A stretch of DNA of 64,000 nucleotides from Gautieria morchelliformis (Eukaryota; Basidiomycota; Agaricomycetes; Gomphales; Gomphaceae): contig WHVA01000306.1 in assembly GCA_015179125.1 (NCBI GenBank), forward strand, positions 62,001-126,000. Direction: 5' to 3'. Position 1 is the stretch's first letter. Each line of letters starts with the position of its first letter. The notes under the pieces are model-generated. The model saw only the letters and a program-made list of their open reading frames with translations, was not told the DNA's origin and did not search any database. Both the position numbers and the translations under genes were made by a program. Positions 41,875 to 51,642 of the stretch are shown one piece after another.

Positions 41875-42490
41875 TAATATAAATCAGAGTAAGGGGTTGG
41901 GGTCGAGTGAATAATGATGTGATAAAGATCTCAAGCAGTGTTCTAGTTGAGAGATAAGAGCAATGTTCTAGAGTTCTAGATTTAAGCAATGTTCTTGGTG
42001 CAATAAGAGTTGAGGAGGAAACAATAATAGTCCAAAGAAGCTTATGACTCGAAGCTCTAGGGAAAAAGATTGTTAAGTCACTTCTTTATTCGTATCTAGA
42101 GTCCAAGTATTTAAGCAGTGTAGGATAGGAGGAAATAATCATGTGTGAATGTAATAATCATGTGAAATATGATGCTACTTAGGGGATGGGAGCATAATGA
42201 TGTCAACAGTGATGCAACAGCTCCTATATGGCTAATCTCTTCATAAATGATGGAGATGATGCAATAAATGATGTCAGACCAGTAGAATGACGACTCGACT
42301 CGATAATAGGCATGAAAATGAACTCTTAACTCAATGGTACGCATGTCTGCGCCTCGACTCGATGTTTGACTCATGGTACGCATGTATGCGCCTCGACTCG
42401 ACTTGGAATGATGGGAAAATAAGGTGAGTGATAAGAGAAATGAGAAGTAAGATTGTCCTGATTGAAACTGTCCTTCCTCCTCCAATAACA
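41875..42490 (-). repeat. Copia-2 5' LTR
   Basis: 616 bp, reads the same as the 3' LTR. The adjoining internal sequence (sense GATTAAGAGTCTCATAGAC) does not match a tRNA 3' end, so the primer is unclear; it may be an internal tRNA fragment. Confidence 0.92.
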
Positions 42491-42569
42491 AAAAGTACTC
42501 ATTTTAAGTTCCCGCTCTTCCTATAGTGGCTACAGGATCTCATAATATTATATGTCATGCGTTACATGC

Positions 42570-42960
42570 TGTCAGGGTTCACGCTTTTCCTTCAATAAAT
42601 CTAATTCCATCTCCCCAAATCTTAAACCACCGTCCTTAGCTTTCCTGGGTACTGGTTGATGGGAGAACTCGTTTCTAGGTCCTACGGATCTGATATATAT
42701 CTTATCTACTACTTGATGAGTTAGAACATATAATACACTATATCTATAACACCATATGATTCCATCACTTCTCCTGTTATTCCATTAGCTGTTTCCTTCC
42801 ATGAGTTTCTGTCACCTTCTGTCAGTTTCCGTCACCTTCTGTCAATTTCTGTCACCTTCCGTAACCTTCTACGAGTTTCTATCATCTTCCACGAGTTTCC
42901 ACAACCTTCTACAAGTTTCCATCTCCCCTATTATATAAGCCTTGAATTGACTCATCCCGC
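42570..42960 (+). repeat. Gypsy-2 5' LTR remnant with 20-bp array
   Basis: Begins TGTCAGGGTTCACG. 42796-42925 is an array of about six and a half 20-bp units of the type CTTCYRTGAGTTTCYRTCAC. The TATA-like TATTATATAAGCC lies near 42932. About 195 bp (42597-42790) are absent from the 3' LTR and may be an insertion or ancient difference. Confidence 0.7.
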
Positions 42961-42965
42961 CACCG

Positions 42966-43168
42966 CACTGAAACACGGACCTGTTACAACTGTAAGAGAC
43001 CTGGTCACATTTCACCAGACTGTCCTGAACCTCGCAAGCCACCAATCCGTGCAAACCTCACAGAGGCAGACATTGCAGCAATTGTCTCTAATTCTGTAGC
43101 AGCGGTGATGGAGGAACGCAAACAGAAGGTGGAAGCCCCTGTCCAAGAGGAAGGAAAGGGTTTTTAGG
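42966..43168 (+). pseudogene. Gypsy-2 gag C-terminal fragment (zinc knuckle)
   Basis: Frame with CYNCKRPGHISPDC (42982-43023), a CCHC knuckle, then ANLTEADIAAIVSNSVAAVM and a stop at 43166-43168. The knuckle lies right after the LTR, so the capsid part of gag has been deleted. No start codon context. Confidence 0.8.
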
Positions 43169-43175
43169 CCAGTCA

Positions 43176-44110
43176 GTGGTGAAAGACATGCCCCGCTCGA
43201 CGAATCGGTTTTCAGTTCTTGAAACATGTACAATAGGGATCACAGGCGATATGATGCATCCTTCTCCTACCCCTGATCGAACTGAAACCAAACCAGCCAT
43301 GCCAAAAACCCAACCCATCGCTCCAGTTGCTAATGCAAACCTCCCAGTCCCTCTACATGTCCGTACTGCTGACCTCCACCGATGCACCAAAGTACCTCTC
43401 AAGGTCCACTCTGTTGACCCAGGGCATCCACTTGCAATCGACTCCCTCCTTGACAGTGGTGCTACAGGGATGTTCATTGATGTGGAGTTTGGGGAACACA
43501 GACTTCGGACCCGTCCCCTACCCCGTGCCATCCCCATCTACAATATTGATGGTACCCCAAATGAGGCTGGCTCAATCAAGGAAGAAGTCGACCTCATTTG
43601 CACCTTTGGGGATCATACAGAATGTGCCACATTCTCTGTCACAAGCCTTGGACGACTTGCCATCATTATTGGTCACACATGGCTTGTTGAACACAACCCA
43701 GAAGTTAACTGGCGTACAGGAGATGTGAAGATGACATGCTGTCCCAAGTCATGTGGGGGCAGACCTGCTGTCAGAGGGCCCACAGTCAAAACTGTTCCAG
43801 AAGAGAGTGTAGATCAGGAGGAGGTTCCCATACAGCCCACCCGCTCCCTACTTGAGGAAGGAGACAGGACCTTTGTCATCTTTGTGAATGAGAGTCCTGA
43901 AACAATTGGCGCAGGCTGGACTGTATCCGAACAGCTTGCTGAACGAGCCAGCAAGTCTGCACCAGTCAGATCCTTCGAGGACCTTGTCCCTAAACCATAC
44001 CAGGAGTTCAAGGATGTGTTTTCTAAGGAGTCATTTGACCAACTGCCTCCTTGAAAGCCCTGGGACCATGCGATTGAGCTCACTCCAGGTGGACAACCCT
44101 TAGCACAAAG
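43176..44110 (+). pseudogene. Gypsy-2 protease region
   Basis: Retropepsin-like segment: LLDSGATGMFIDVEFGEHRL with the catalytic DSGA, then LAIIIGHTWLVEHNPEVNW. An in-frame TGA at 44052-44054 (after DQLPP) and a frameshift near 44110 separate it from RT (PWDHAIELTPGGQPLAQR lies in between). Confidence 0.85.
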
Positions 44111-44119
44111 GTTTACCCA

Positions 44120-45114
44120 ATGTCACCGGTTGAGCAAAGGGAACTGGATAACTTCCTTGAGGAGAACCTGAAGAGCCATCGTATTCGTCCTTCCAAGTCA
44201 CCTATGGCATCTCCAGTCTTCTTTGTGAAGAAAAAGGACGGCAGTCTTAGATTTGTGCAAGACTACCGGAAGCTCAATGATATAACAGTCAAGAATGCCT
44301 ATCCTTTGCCCCTTGCTCCAGACATCATGAATAAGATTGCTGCTGGAAGGGCTAAATACTTCACAAAGCTTGACATTGGCTGGGGATATAATAATGTACG
44401 CATAAAAGAGGGAGATGAGTGGAAGGCAGCCGTTCGGACAAATAGGGGCCTGTATGAACCTCTAGTCATGGTCTTTGGACTCATGAACAGCCCAGCAACC
44501 TTCCAGACGATGATGAATGACATCTTCAAGAGTCTCATTGATGAAGGGGTTGTGGTGGTGTTCATGGACGACATTCTCATCTTCACAGAGTCTCTTGAAG
44601 AACATCGTAGGATTGTACGACGTGTCCTTGAAATCCTCTGGGCCAACAACTTGTACCTCAAACCTGAAAAATGCCTATTTGAGCAACTAGAGGTGGAGTG
44701 TCTCGGCCTCATCCTCTCTCAAGGACAGGTTTCCATGGACTCAGTCAAGGTTGCAGGAGTGCAGGACTGGCCAATACCACGTAACGTCACTGAAGTCAAA
44801 TCATTCCTTGGTTTCATCAACTTCTACCATCGATTTGTGGAAGACTTCTCACACATTGCAAAGCCCCTCAACCAGTTGACAAAACAGGATGCCCAATGGT
44901 CTTGGGATCTGAATGGCCCAGAGCAAGCATCCTTTGACAAGCTCAAACTCCTCATCACCTCAACACCAATCTTTGTCCTCCCTGATCAAGACAAACATTT
45001 CTGTCTTGCCTCAGCCTATCCCACAGGAGCAGTACTGTCCCAGCTATGTGATGATGGCAAATGGCGGCCTGTGGGGTTTGTCTCCAAAAGCCTCAATGAT
45101 GCTGAACACAACTA
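44120..45114 (+). pseudogene. Gypsy-2 reverse transcriptase and start of RNase H
   Basis: RT: SPVFFVKKKDGSLRF, VQDYRKLNDITVKNAYPLPL, YEPLVMVFGLMNSPATFQT and catalytic VVFMDDILIFTESLEEH (YMDD-type box read FMDD). RNase H begins PDQDKHFCLASAYPTGAVL, where the expected DAS has decayed, and the frame is cut at 45114 by a solo LTR (within EHNY-AIHDKELLS). Confidence 0.88.
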
Positions 45115-45607
45115 TGTTGGCAACTAGGGGCTATGGCAGGGAAGGTTCGGTAGAGTTCTTAGAAAGCTAGAAATTAATTCACTCTCTCAGTGAATTTAGT
45201 TGTCACTATAAATATATTATACACTACCTAGAAATTAATTCACTACAGAGGATTTCTAGGTCAATAAATCGAAAGAATGCTAGACTAATTTACTCGCCTC
45301 TCTCAGTGAATTTAGTTGTCACTGAGAGAGGGGGAAACTGTTTCACTGCGCATGTACTACTACCCGGCCCTTTAGCGCCCAAGAGCTCGCGCGTCGAAGT
45401 CATTTCAGACTCCGCTGGGTGCAGCCGCTTGTGAAAGTAGGAATAACAAAATGAAATAGAGAGACAGGGAGTGAGTGGAAAATTTCGAAAATAACCAGAG
45501 AAATGGATGCATGATACAAGAATAACATGAGAAGAAATTGAGAAAGCACACAACAAATTGGATATATTATGCTTGATTTTGGTGCAGGAGCATCAATGCA
45601 CCCAACA
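45115..45607 (+). mobile_element. solo LTR, family 'TGTTGGCAACTAGGGG', copy 1
   Basis: 493 bp, TGTTGGCAAC...CACCCAACA, with duplication AACTA (45110-45114 and 45608-45612). Removing it restores the Gypsy-2 frame aac-tat-gcc-atc-cat (NYAIH). A homologous copy in reverse orientation lies at 60942-61430. Repeated CTCTCAGTGAATTTAGTTGT motifs inside. Confidence 0.88.
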
Positions 45608-46029
45608 AACTATGCCATCCATGACAAGGAGCTTCTTTCTGTGATTCGGGGATTGGAGGAATGGCACCACATCTTAGAGGGAATGAAGCACAAGATTGAG
45701 ATTCTCAATGACCATCAGAATCTCACCTACTTCTGCACTGCACAAAACCTGAACCATCGTCAAGCACACTGGTCACTCTATCTCTCTCGCTTTGATTTTG
45801 AGCTGATCCATCGTCCTGGTCATCATTCAGCCAAGCCTGATGCACTCTCACGATGCCTGGATCATAAGCGGGGGGAGAAAGACAACCAAAATCAAGTCTT
45901 ACTTACCCCTGACTTGTTCCACATCAAGGCGAATCCCCCAGAGGCTGGTGCGCAGTTATTCCTGGGTGAAGGTGATGCTTTCCTCAATCGAGTAAGGAAC
46001 TGTGTAGACCGGGATGAAAAGGTTGTCAA
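45608..46029 (+). pseudogene. Gypsy-2 RNase H, middle part
   Basis: NYAIHDKELLSVIRGLEEWH, HKIEILNDHQNLTYFCTAQN, RPGHHSAKPDALSR: the conserved end of Ty3/Gypsy RNase H. The frame runs to DRDEKVV, where a solo LTR interrupts it. Confidence 0.88.
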
Positions 46030-47092
46030 TGTTGTGATAAACGCAACTATCCTATTTCAAATTATTTATATATAAAAGAAACTAATAAAGAAAAGAAAAA
46101 GAAAAAGATCAAAAAAGAAACAGAAATGACATTTATGATAGACGTCGGCGCAGATGACGATCACACGAATTTACGACATGCTATATTACCCATAGATCGG
46201 GTAATGTACAGAAGTTCGAGCATTGACCACGTGCGGTCGATCAGGGACGTCGCGCCTATCGAGTGATGGCATCGGCCATGACGTCGACAGGCGCCAGGCC
46301 ATAGGCACCGAGGGGTGCGGGCACCAAATGCCGCAGAGGACAATAGACTGCACAGGAATATAGGGTACTGTGAAGCGACCTGAGAATGTCATCCGCAGTA
46401 CACATACCCAATCAGCTGCCCCACAGAAAGGGCACAGAGATAGCGGCCCCATCTCCAAGCCCAGCATATATGCTGGGCAGGGTAAACTCAGATCCATTTT
46501 TCTATTTGAACCCCATGACACGTCTGACTGATTACTATCTTAACATCATGTGGACAGGGGCTTTGTATACTAGGTACAGATTTCTATTCCAAAGCCCAGA
46601 CAATCTTGACACCATCCCCATCACCCCATGACTTTATGACTATAAAATAGTCACCCCTTAGCTACAAACAGCTTTTCGACCCATCTGTCTAATATCTTGA
46701 ACACTAGTAGTTACTATCAATATAGTATAAATAGCTAGTACAAATGTATGAACGAAATCATCCAGAATTGATTATTCTGCCTCCTGAAATTGCTGTAGTC
46801 TTGTTTGATAGCTACAGAGCTCAGATCTTGATAGTTTATCCCAAATCTTCGTTGAGGGTCTACTATCACTGTTTACTCTATACTACCTTAAAAGCGAACG
46901 CTTTTGATTTGGTTATCCCTTGGATCGACACCGTTCTTCTGTTGACACGGTCACGTGACTCTCATTCATCAGTGCTGGACGCGCCTCGAAAGGCTTAGTC
47001 AGCACACAGAAGAGGGGCGAACACAGTGGTTCCAATCACTGAGCAATAGATTCTATTCGTTGAAAGGCACTAATTAACATCTTAATCCAAAA
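46030..47092 (+). mobile_element. solo LTR, family 'TGTTGTGATA', copy 2, in Gypsy-2
   Basis: 1063 bp, TGTTGTGATAAACGC...CTTAATCCAAAA, with perfect duplication GTCAA (46025-46029 and 47093-47097). Excision restores DEKVVKALKELG in Gypsy-2. Closely similar to 11531-12589 along its whole length. Confidence 0.88.
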
Positions 47093-47535
47093 GTCAAGGC
47101 TCTCAAAGAACTGGGCTCCTCTGGAAATTTATGAGGAGAAGAGTGGTCTGAACAGGATGGGCTTGTCCTGTATCACAACAAAGTGTACGTGCCACTTGAT
47201 GCAAAACTATGACATGACATAGTGAAAGCGGACCATGACATGCCTCTCACCGGTCACCCTGGTCATTGGAGAACTACTGAACTAGTTGCTCGGAGTTACT
47301 GGTGGCCTGGGATGGGACGTTACATCGCAAAATATGTGAAGGCCTGTGCAACTGGACAAAAAACTTCCCTGCTTCTCCCACTGGCAAGCTTCTACCAAAC
47401 CATATCCCAGACCGTAGATGGCAGGTTATGTCTGTTGACTTGATCGTAGAACTGCCTACCAGTCATGGCTATGATGCTCTCCTTGTTGTTGTCGATCGCC
47501 TCTCAAAGTGTGCACATGTCATTCCCACCACTTCA
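47093..47535 (+). pseudogene. Gypsy-2 integrase, N-terminal part
   Basis: KALKELGSSGNL then TGA; WSEQDGLVLYHNKVYVPLDA; zinc-binding [20 protein letters not shown] with [20 protein letters not shown]; then in another frame [13 protein letters not shown] and [20 protein letters not shown] with [14 protein letters not shown]. At least two stops and one frameshift (near 47350). The integrase core continues at 49403. Confidence 0.85.
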
Positions 47536-48234
47536 TTTCTTGTATCCAGTATATGCCAACTCTTCCTGCCTCACTGGGCGGCAGGTCTGGCATATCGTGC
47601 AGTCGATAAACCCAAAGACCGACTGGGTTGGAGCCCCAAAATTGTGGAGAGTGCGTGCATATATCTGCAGTCTCTCAGGGCTGAGAAGACCCTCGGAATC
47701 CCACCCAAGCAAATGGCCCCAGCACGCATTGATGAATGTCGCAGTTTCGTTCACGATCTGTGAGAGCGCTGGCTGCGTGTGGGCATACTTTGTGGCCAGG
47801 GCCCATTGGTCCTCAGGGCTGCGGAGACATGCACAAAGGAGGGCGAATGGCTCGAGAGGGGGGGATCGGTAGCCCCCACTGGTAATCAAGGGGTCTGGGA
47901 GCTCTAAGAGTGAGCTGAGGTGCTGCAGCTCCTCTACTGTGAATCTGAAAAGCCTGTAAGTTTCCATAACTGAATGACACCAGCAGAGGGCTTACCGAAA
48001 ATGCCACAAGCATTCTGCCTCACTGATGCAGCATAGGTACTCAACTGTGACGTGTTCACCCCCTATACTAGGTTGTGGCCTCACTCTCTGCATGAGTACG
48101 GCCTGTGCAGCCAGTCCGTTCATGCTGGAACTGGTGCCTTCCTGAGCGATAGTGGGGAGGTGTGGTCGGGTGTTGAGGAGGTAAGGTATAAGAGTGGCCG
48201 CCAGGACACGTTTCTTTGACGGGTCGACTGGCAT
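47536..48234 (-). pseudogene. PIF/Harbinger-like transposase fragment (5' half)
   Basis: First exon 48234-about 47996 (MPVDPSKKRVLAATLIPYLL), GTAAGC donor, then METYRLFRFTVEELQHLSSL through [20 protein letters not shown] to [18 protein letters not shown] and YTGYKK. The FGFID-x-T block with CRPVR is typical of fungal DDE_4 (Harbinger-type) transposases, where D is the first catalytic residue (the usual DGT is DCT here). The remainder, with the other catalytic residues, is missing: sequence passes directly into Gypsy-2 at 47535. Confidence 0.7.
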
Positions 48235-48706
48235 GGCAGGCAGGAGCGTACGTTTCTTAACACGCGTTGGTCACGTGTTCGGTTTAATTAGCTGTCCCTA
48301 TTTGGTATTTTTATCTTCTCAGGCGCTTATATTATAGGTTGCTAATATTTTATTAGTGATTTGATAATTATTAGCTAACAAATACACTCTACTGATGGCA
48401 TATGTTACTGGTACATAGTGATGATAGCAACACTAGTGGTGATCCACTTCAGTGCAAAGAGAAAACTCTAAGGAATCCATTCACCAGCTAACTATGAGTA
48501 CATACTGCAGGCATGCTACCCCAATCACCCAAGCCCTGAATGACATGGGCAGATGTTTATAAGTGTCATATATATGGATATATAGCATAGATAATCTATA
48601 TTTCATAAAATATATCACAATCGAGACAGTTGGCAGCACCTGCAAGGCATGCTTAATCCTAGTCCTAAAGTTCTTTCTCACAGTCTGCATCTCCCCCCAG
48701 GAAAGG
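48235..48706. other. AT-rich filler inside the composite insertion
   Basis: Upstream flank of the Harbinger fragment and AT-rich sequence (about 48300-48620). No gene, terminal repeat or RNA feature recognised. Confidence 0.5.
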
Positions 48707-49402
48707 TGTTATGTATCGGAAACCCCAGAAAGTGGAATTGGAAAGGACAGTGGCTTCAACTTATGTGTTGCGCCCCCAATGAACTATCATCCTAGGTATT
48801 TCAGAATTGTGTACTGGAATCTGGATGAGGCAGAAGTAGTGAGGATTTGGGAGTTGAACTTGGTTGAAGGGTCAAGAGTCAGAGGTCGGAGAATGGAGAT
48901 CGGAAGAGGCCGAGGACAGAATATTGTAGGACAGAGAGAGGCAGAGTACTTGCAAGACTCGCTGTACTAAGAACAGGAGACAATGTGAGGGAATTCACGT
49001 ATTGAAGTTGATTATCTGATTGCAGGAACGGAGAGCATACATGAGCGGGTTTTATACAAAGAGCTGGGTCAACAAGTAATGGGGTGAGACTAAGCAAATC
49101 TGGGGAAAGTGGAAGTAACCATGATGAGTGGAGTAAGTATCTAATGTGGAACAAGGGAGCTACAAGGGGGTGCAGGGTAGAGTCAAGAACAATGGGTGAA
49201 AGAACAAGGGGTGCATAAGTATAACAGACAGCGGAACAAACGGAATTCCTGATGAACCGGGAATGGTATTGCTGTGTTAAAGGTCGAGTATGGAGGGCTG
49301 ATGAATAGAGTCAGAGGTGGTGTGGAAGTATTCCGGAGGTGGCGGAGATGGTTGGGTGGCATGGTTGTAACAGTATCTCCCCTTCAAGGTTGAGCCCTGC
49401 GA
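48707..49402 (-). mobile_element. Gypsy-1-type LTR remnant with 30 bp of internal sequence
   Basis: TGTTATGTATCGG...GTTGTAACA (48707-49372, 666 bp) aligns along its length with the Gypsy-1 LTRs, including GATTATCTGATTGCAG and TTTTATACAAAGAGCTG. It is followed by 30 bp (GTATCTCCCCTTCAAGGTTG and on) that match the sequence just inside the Gypsy-1 3' LTR, then breaks into Gypsy-2. So it is the 3' end of a truncated relative, more diverged than the two Gypsy-1 LTRs are from each other. Confidence 0.85.
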
Positions 49403-50509
49403 GTAACTTCAGTGGGAGTTGCCCGACTCTTCCATGATCATGTTTGGAAACTTCATGGGCTCCCTCAAGAAATCATCAGTGATCGAGGCACACAGTTCAT
49501 CTCCCAGTTCATGCGTGAACTGAACAAACTTCTTGGTGTCAAAGTCGCTGCCTCTACTGCTTATCACCCCCAAACTGATGGACAGACTGAAAGGGTTAAT
49601 CAGGAGATTGAGCAATACCTTCGACTATTCATCAACCAGCATCAGGATGATTGGTTCGAATGGATATCCTTGGCCGAGTTTGCCTATAACAACTGAATCC
49701 ATGCCTCAACCCAGACTACACCCTTCATGTTGGACAGTGGCCAACATCCAAGGCTGGGACTGGAACCAGTCCGGGAAACTCGACTCAAGGCCCTGGATGA
49801 GTTCACAACGTGGATGGAAGTGGCCACAAGAGAAGCTTGTTCAGCCCTGTCCAAGGCAGCAGATGACATGGAATGCTTCTATGATGTGCACCATAAAGCA
49901 GCCCCAGTTTATAAGCTTGGTGACAGGGTCTGGCTCAATGCACAAAACGTCACAACCACTCGCCCAATGAAGAAGCTAGACCACAAGTGGCTATGCCCCT
50001 ACACTGTTAATAAGGTGGTCTCACGAAATGCCTATGGTCTAAATCTTCCTGCATCCTTTGGTCGCACACATCCAGTGTTCTCTGTCGTCCTGCTTCGGTC
50101 ATATGAAGATGACCCAATTATTGAACGTCATGCCCCTCCACCCCCCCCCCCCCCCCCCCCCCCCCCCCTTGTCATATGGGATGGAGCTGAAGAATATGAG
50201 GTTGAAAGGATTCTAGACAGAAGGATGTTCCGTGGAAGGTTGGAGTATCTCATGCACTGGAAGGGATATGGAGCTGCTGACGATCTCTGGCTACAGGCGA
50301 AAGATGTCTCTGGGGCAAAGGGACTCGTTAAGGAATTTCACAGGCAGAACCCAGAGGCACCTCAGCGTATCTCAGCAGCCACATACATGTCCTCCCCTTC
50401 CAGAGATTTCAGAACTTCACAGAACCTTACAGGGAAACTCTCTTTGACTGGACAGCAGGCAGGGCGTCTACTCATAATGTCAAGGGTCCAGAACCCCAAA
50501 GATAAGTGA
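49403..50509 (+). pseudogene. Gypsy-2 integrase C-terminal half and chromodomain
   Basis: VARLFHDHVWKLHGLPQEI, IISDRGTQFISQFM and YHPQTDGQTERVNQEIEQYL (D and E of the integrase core), then FAYNN followed by TGA at 49694. The next frame covers PFMLDSGQHPRLGL, VYKLGDRVWLNAQNV and KKLDHKWLCPYTVNKV (GPY-like module), a poly-Pro run coded by a 28-C tract (50141-50168), and a chromodomain EYEVERILDRRMFRGRLEYL, MHWKGYGAADDLWLQAKD. The frame ends at 50507-50509. Confidence 0.88.
50141..50168 (+). repeat. homopolymer C tract (28 C) coding poly-Pro
   Basis: Runs inside the Gypsy-2 pol frame between the GPY-like module and the chromodomain. It keeps the frame in this sequence; any length change not divisible by 3 would break it. 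Confidence 0.9.
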
Positions 50510-50611
50510 TATCGGCCTCCACCTAACCAATTCATTCCGATAAGCTATATATCCCCTCTCCACCTGTGACCGCTCACTTCCACTGCATCGACCCCACCAC
50601 ATCCATCAACC

Positions 50612-51148
50612 ATGCCCTCACCCGCCATTGAGCTTGTTGCCCTCCCCAGCTTCACCCAAAACCTCTCTGACCTGCCAAACATGTCACGTGTCGATCCCAC
50701 CCTCCTGCACTTCTCCGGCTTCTCGTCATCCAGAGCAGCCAGTGAAGCCAAGCTACAAAGGATGCTTGACTGCCGTGATCTCGACGCCACATGGTCTTCA
50801 AAGTGGTCCGTCAGCTCTGAGGACCACACACCAGCAAAGAGTCAGGCACCCACTCGCCCTACACTTGCATTCCTCAGACCCTGACACAGACGAGAGAACA
50901 TGTACTATGTCGGTGACCCTGTCTTCCTTGACAATGGAACCCCCACTTGTGGAACCCCCTACACTTTTGAAGGCTGGGTGGGGCGGTGTTTCCATAACAT
51001 GGCAGGAGAGCGACTACGTCGAGAAAGGTTCCGAGGGCCGCACTTGCCCATGGACCCCAATCCCCCTGAGCTCATCATTGACCTGCACTACCAGGAGGGG
51101 AAGGGCCAGGAGAGATGGTGGTCCCGCCTGTGGCATACTTGGAAATGA
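50612..51148 (+). pseudogene. Gypsy-2 sense-strand extra ORF after pol
   Basis: Two open frames between the chromodomain stop and the 3' LTR: MPSPAIELVALPSFTQNLSD to PTLAFLRP (50612-50884), and, one stop later in another frame, MYYVGDPVFLDNGTPTCGTP through EGWVGRCFHNMAGERLRRER to WWSRLWHTWK (50900-51148). The wording is protein-like, but I do not recognise a domain. Likely one interrupted accessory protein on the same strand as pol. It differs from the antisense ORFs of Gypsy-1 and Gypsy-4 at the equivalent position. Confidence 0.5.
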
Positions 51149-51219
51149 TGTCTCGGTGGATGTTGGGGGCTAGGTGGCAGCTGTGCTTGTCGGGACAACA
51201 AGTATTGAGAGGGGGGTGA

Positions 51220-51630
51220 TGTCAGGGTTCACGTGTTTCCTTCCACAAGTTTCTGTTTCCTTCCATGAGTTTCTGCCACGTTTCATCAGTTTCCATAACC
51301 TTCCATGAGTTTCCGTCACCTTCCGTCAGTTTCCATCACCTTCTGTAACCTTCTATGAGTTTCTATCATCTTCCACGAGTTTCCACAACCTTCTACAAGT
51401 TTCCATCTCCCCTATTATGTAAGCCTTGCCAGTGCTATAAGACTGTAGCCAGTGTGGGGGGATCTCTGAGGATACCCACTACACAGGCAAGTCCCCATGT
51501 ATCTATCGTTGGTAGATTTATAAACTGAGGATACCCACTACACAGTTGGTTATTGTCCTTGCATCGGCCGTTATCTCCTTGAGTATCTTTAGGTTGTGGC
51601 TTTGTCATTAGTGTTGCCCTCACACATGCG
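51220..51630 (+). repeat. Gypsy-2 3' LTR (right end approximate)
   Basis: Starts TGTCAGGGTTCACG after a G-rich purine tract. 51238-51412 carries the 20-bp CTTCCATGAGTTTCCGTCAC-type array, longer than in the 5' LTR. A direct repeat GAGGATACCCACTACACAG occurs twice (about 51467 and 51527). The right limit is set just before the FunK1 stop and is not proven by a duplication. Confidence 0.6.
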
Positions 51631-51642
51631 GTCTTTCCCAGC

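Larger units (their letters stand above)
36732..42490 (-). mobile_element. Copia-2, complete Copia retrotransposon with identical LTRs
   Basis: A 5759-bp element on the minus strand with two 616-bp LTRs that read identically, a 5-bp duplication AAAAG (36727-36731 and 42491-42495), a purine tract next to the 3' LTR, an uninterrupted 1166-residue pol and a gag in another frame. Sense ends are TGTTATTGG...ATATTA. Identical LTRs mean a very recent insertion. It interrupts sequence just downstream of the mariner transposase. Confidence 0.93.
42570..51630 (+). mobile_element. Gypsy-2, chromodomain LTR retrotransposon, heavily interrupted
   Basis: Plus-strand element with LTR starts TGTCAGGGTTCACG at 42570 and 51220 (right limit near 51630 not fixed). 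Most of gag is missing: the 5' LTR runs almost directly into the zinc knuckle. Pol is spread over 43176-50509, interrupted by solo LTRs at 45115-45607 (TSD AACTA) and 46030-47092 (TSD GTCAA) and by a composite block at 47536-49402. After pol come a sense-strand extra ORF and a G-rich purine tract (GAGAGGGGGG at about 51208) before the 3' LTR. Confidence 0.85.

Noticed and set aside
42954-43170. Host zinc-finger gene around the CCHC knuckle
   Set aside because: The knuckle is followed by Gypsy protease and RT and preceded by an LTR; it is a gag remnant.
45115-45607. DNA transposon with 7-bp duplication AACTATG
   Set aside because: The ends TGTTGG...CCAACA with a 5-bp AACTA duplication restore the Gypsy-2 frame exactly and fit a solo LTR better; inverted ends beyond TGTTGG are lacking.
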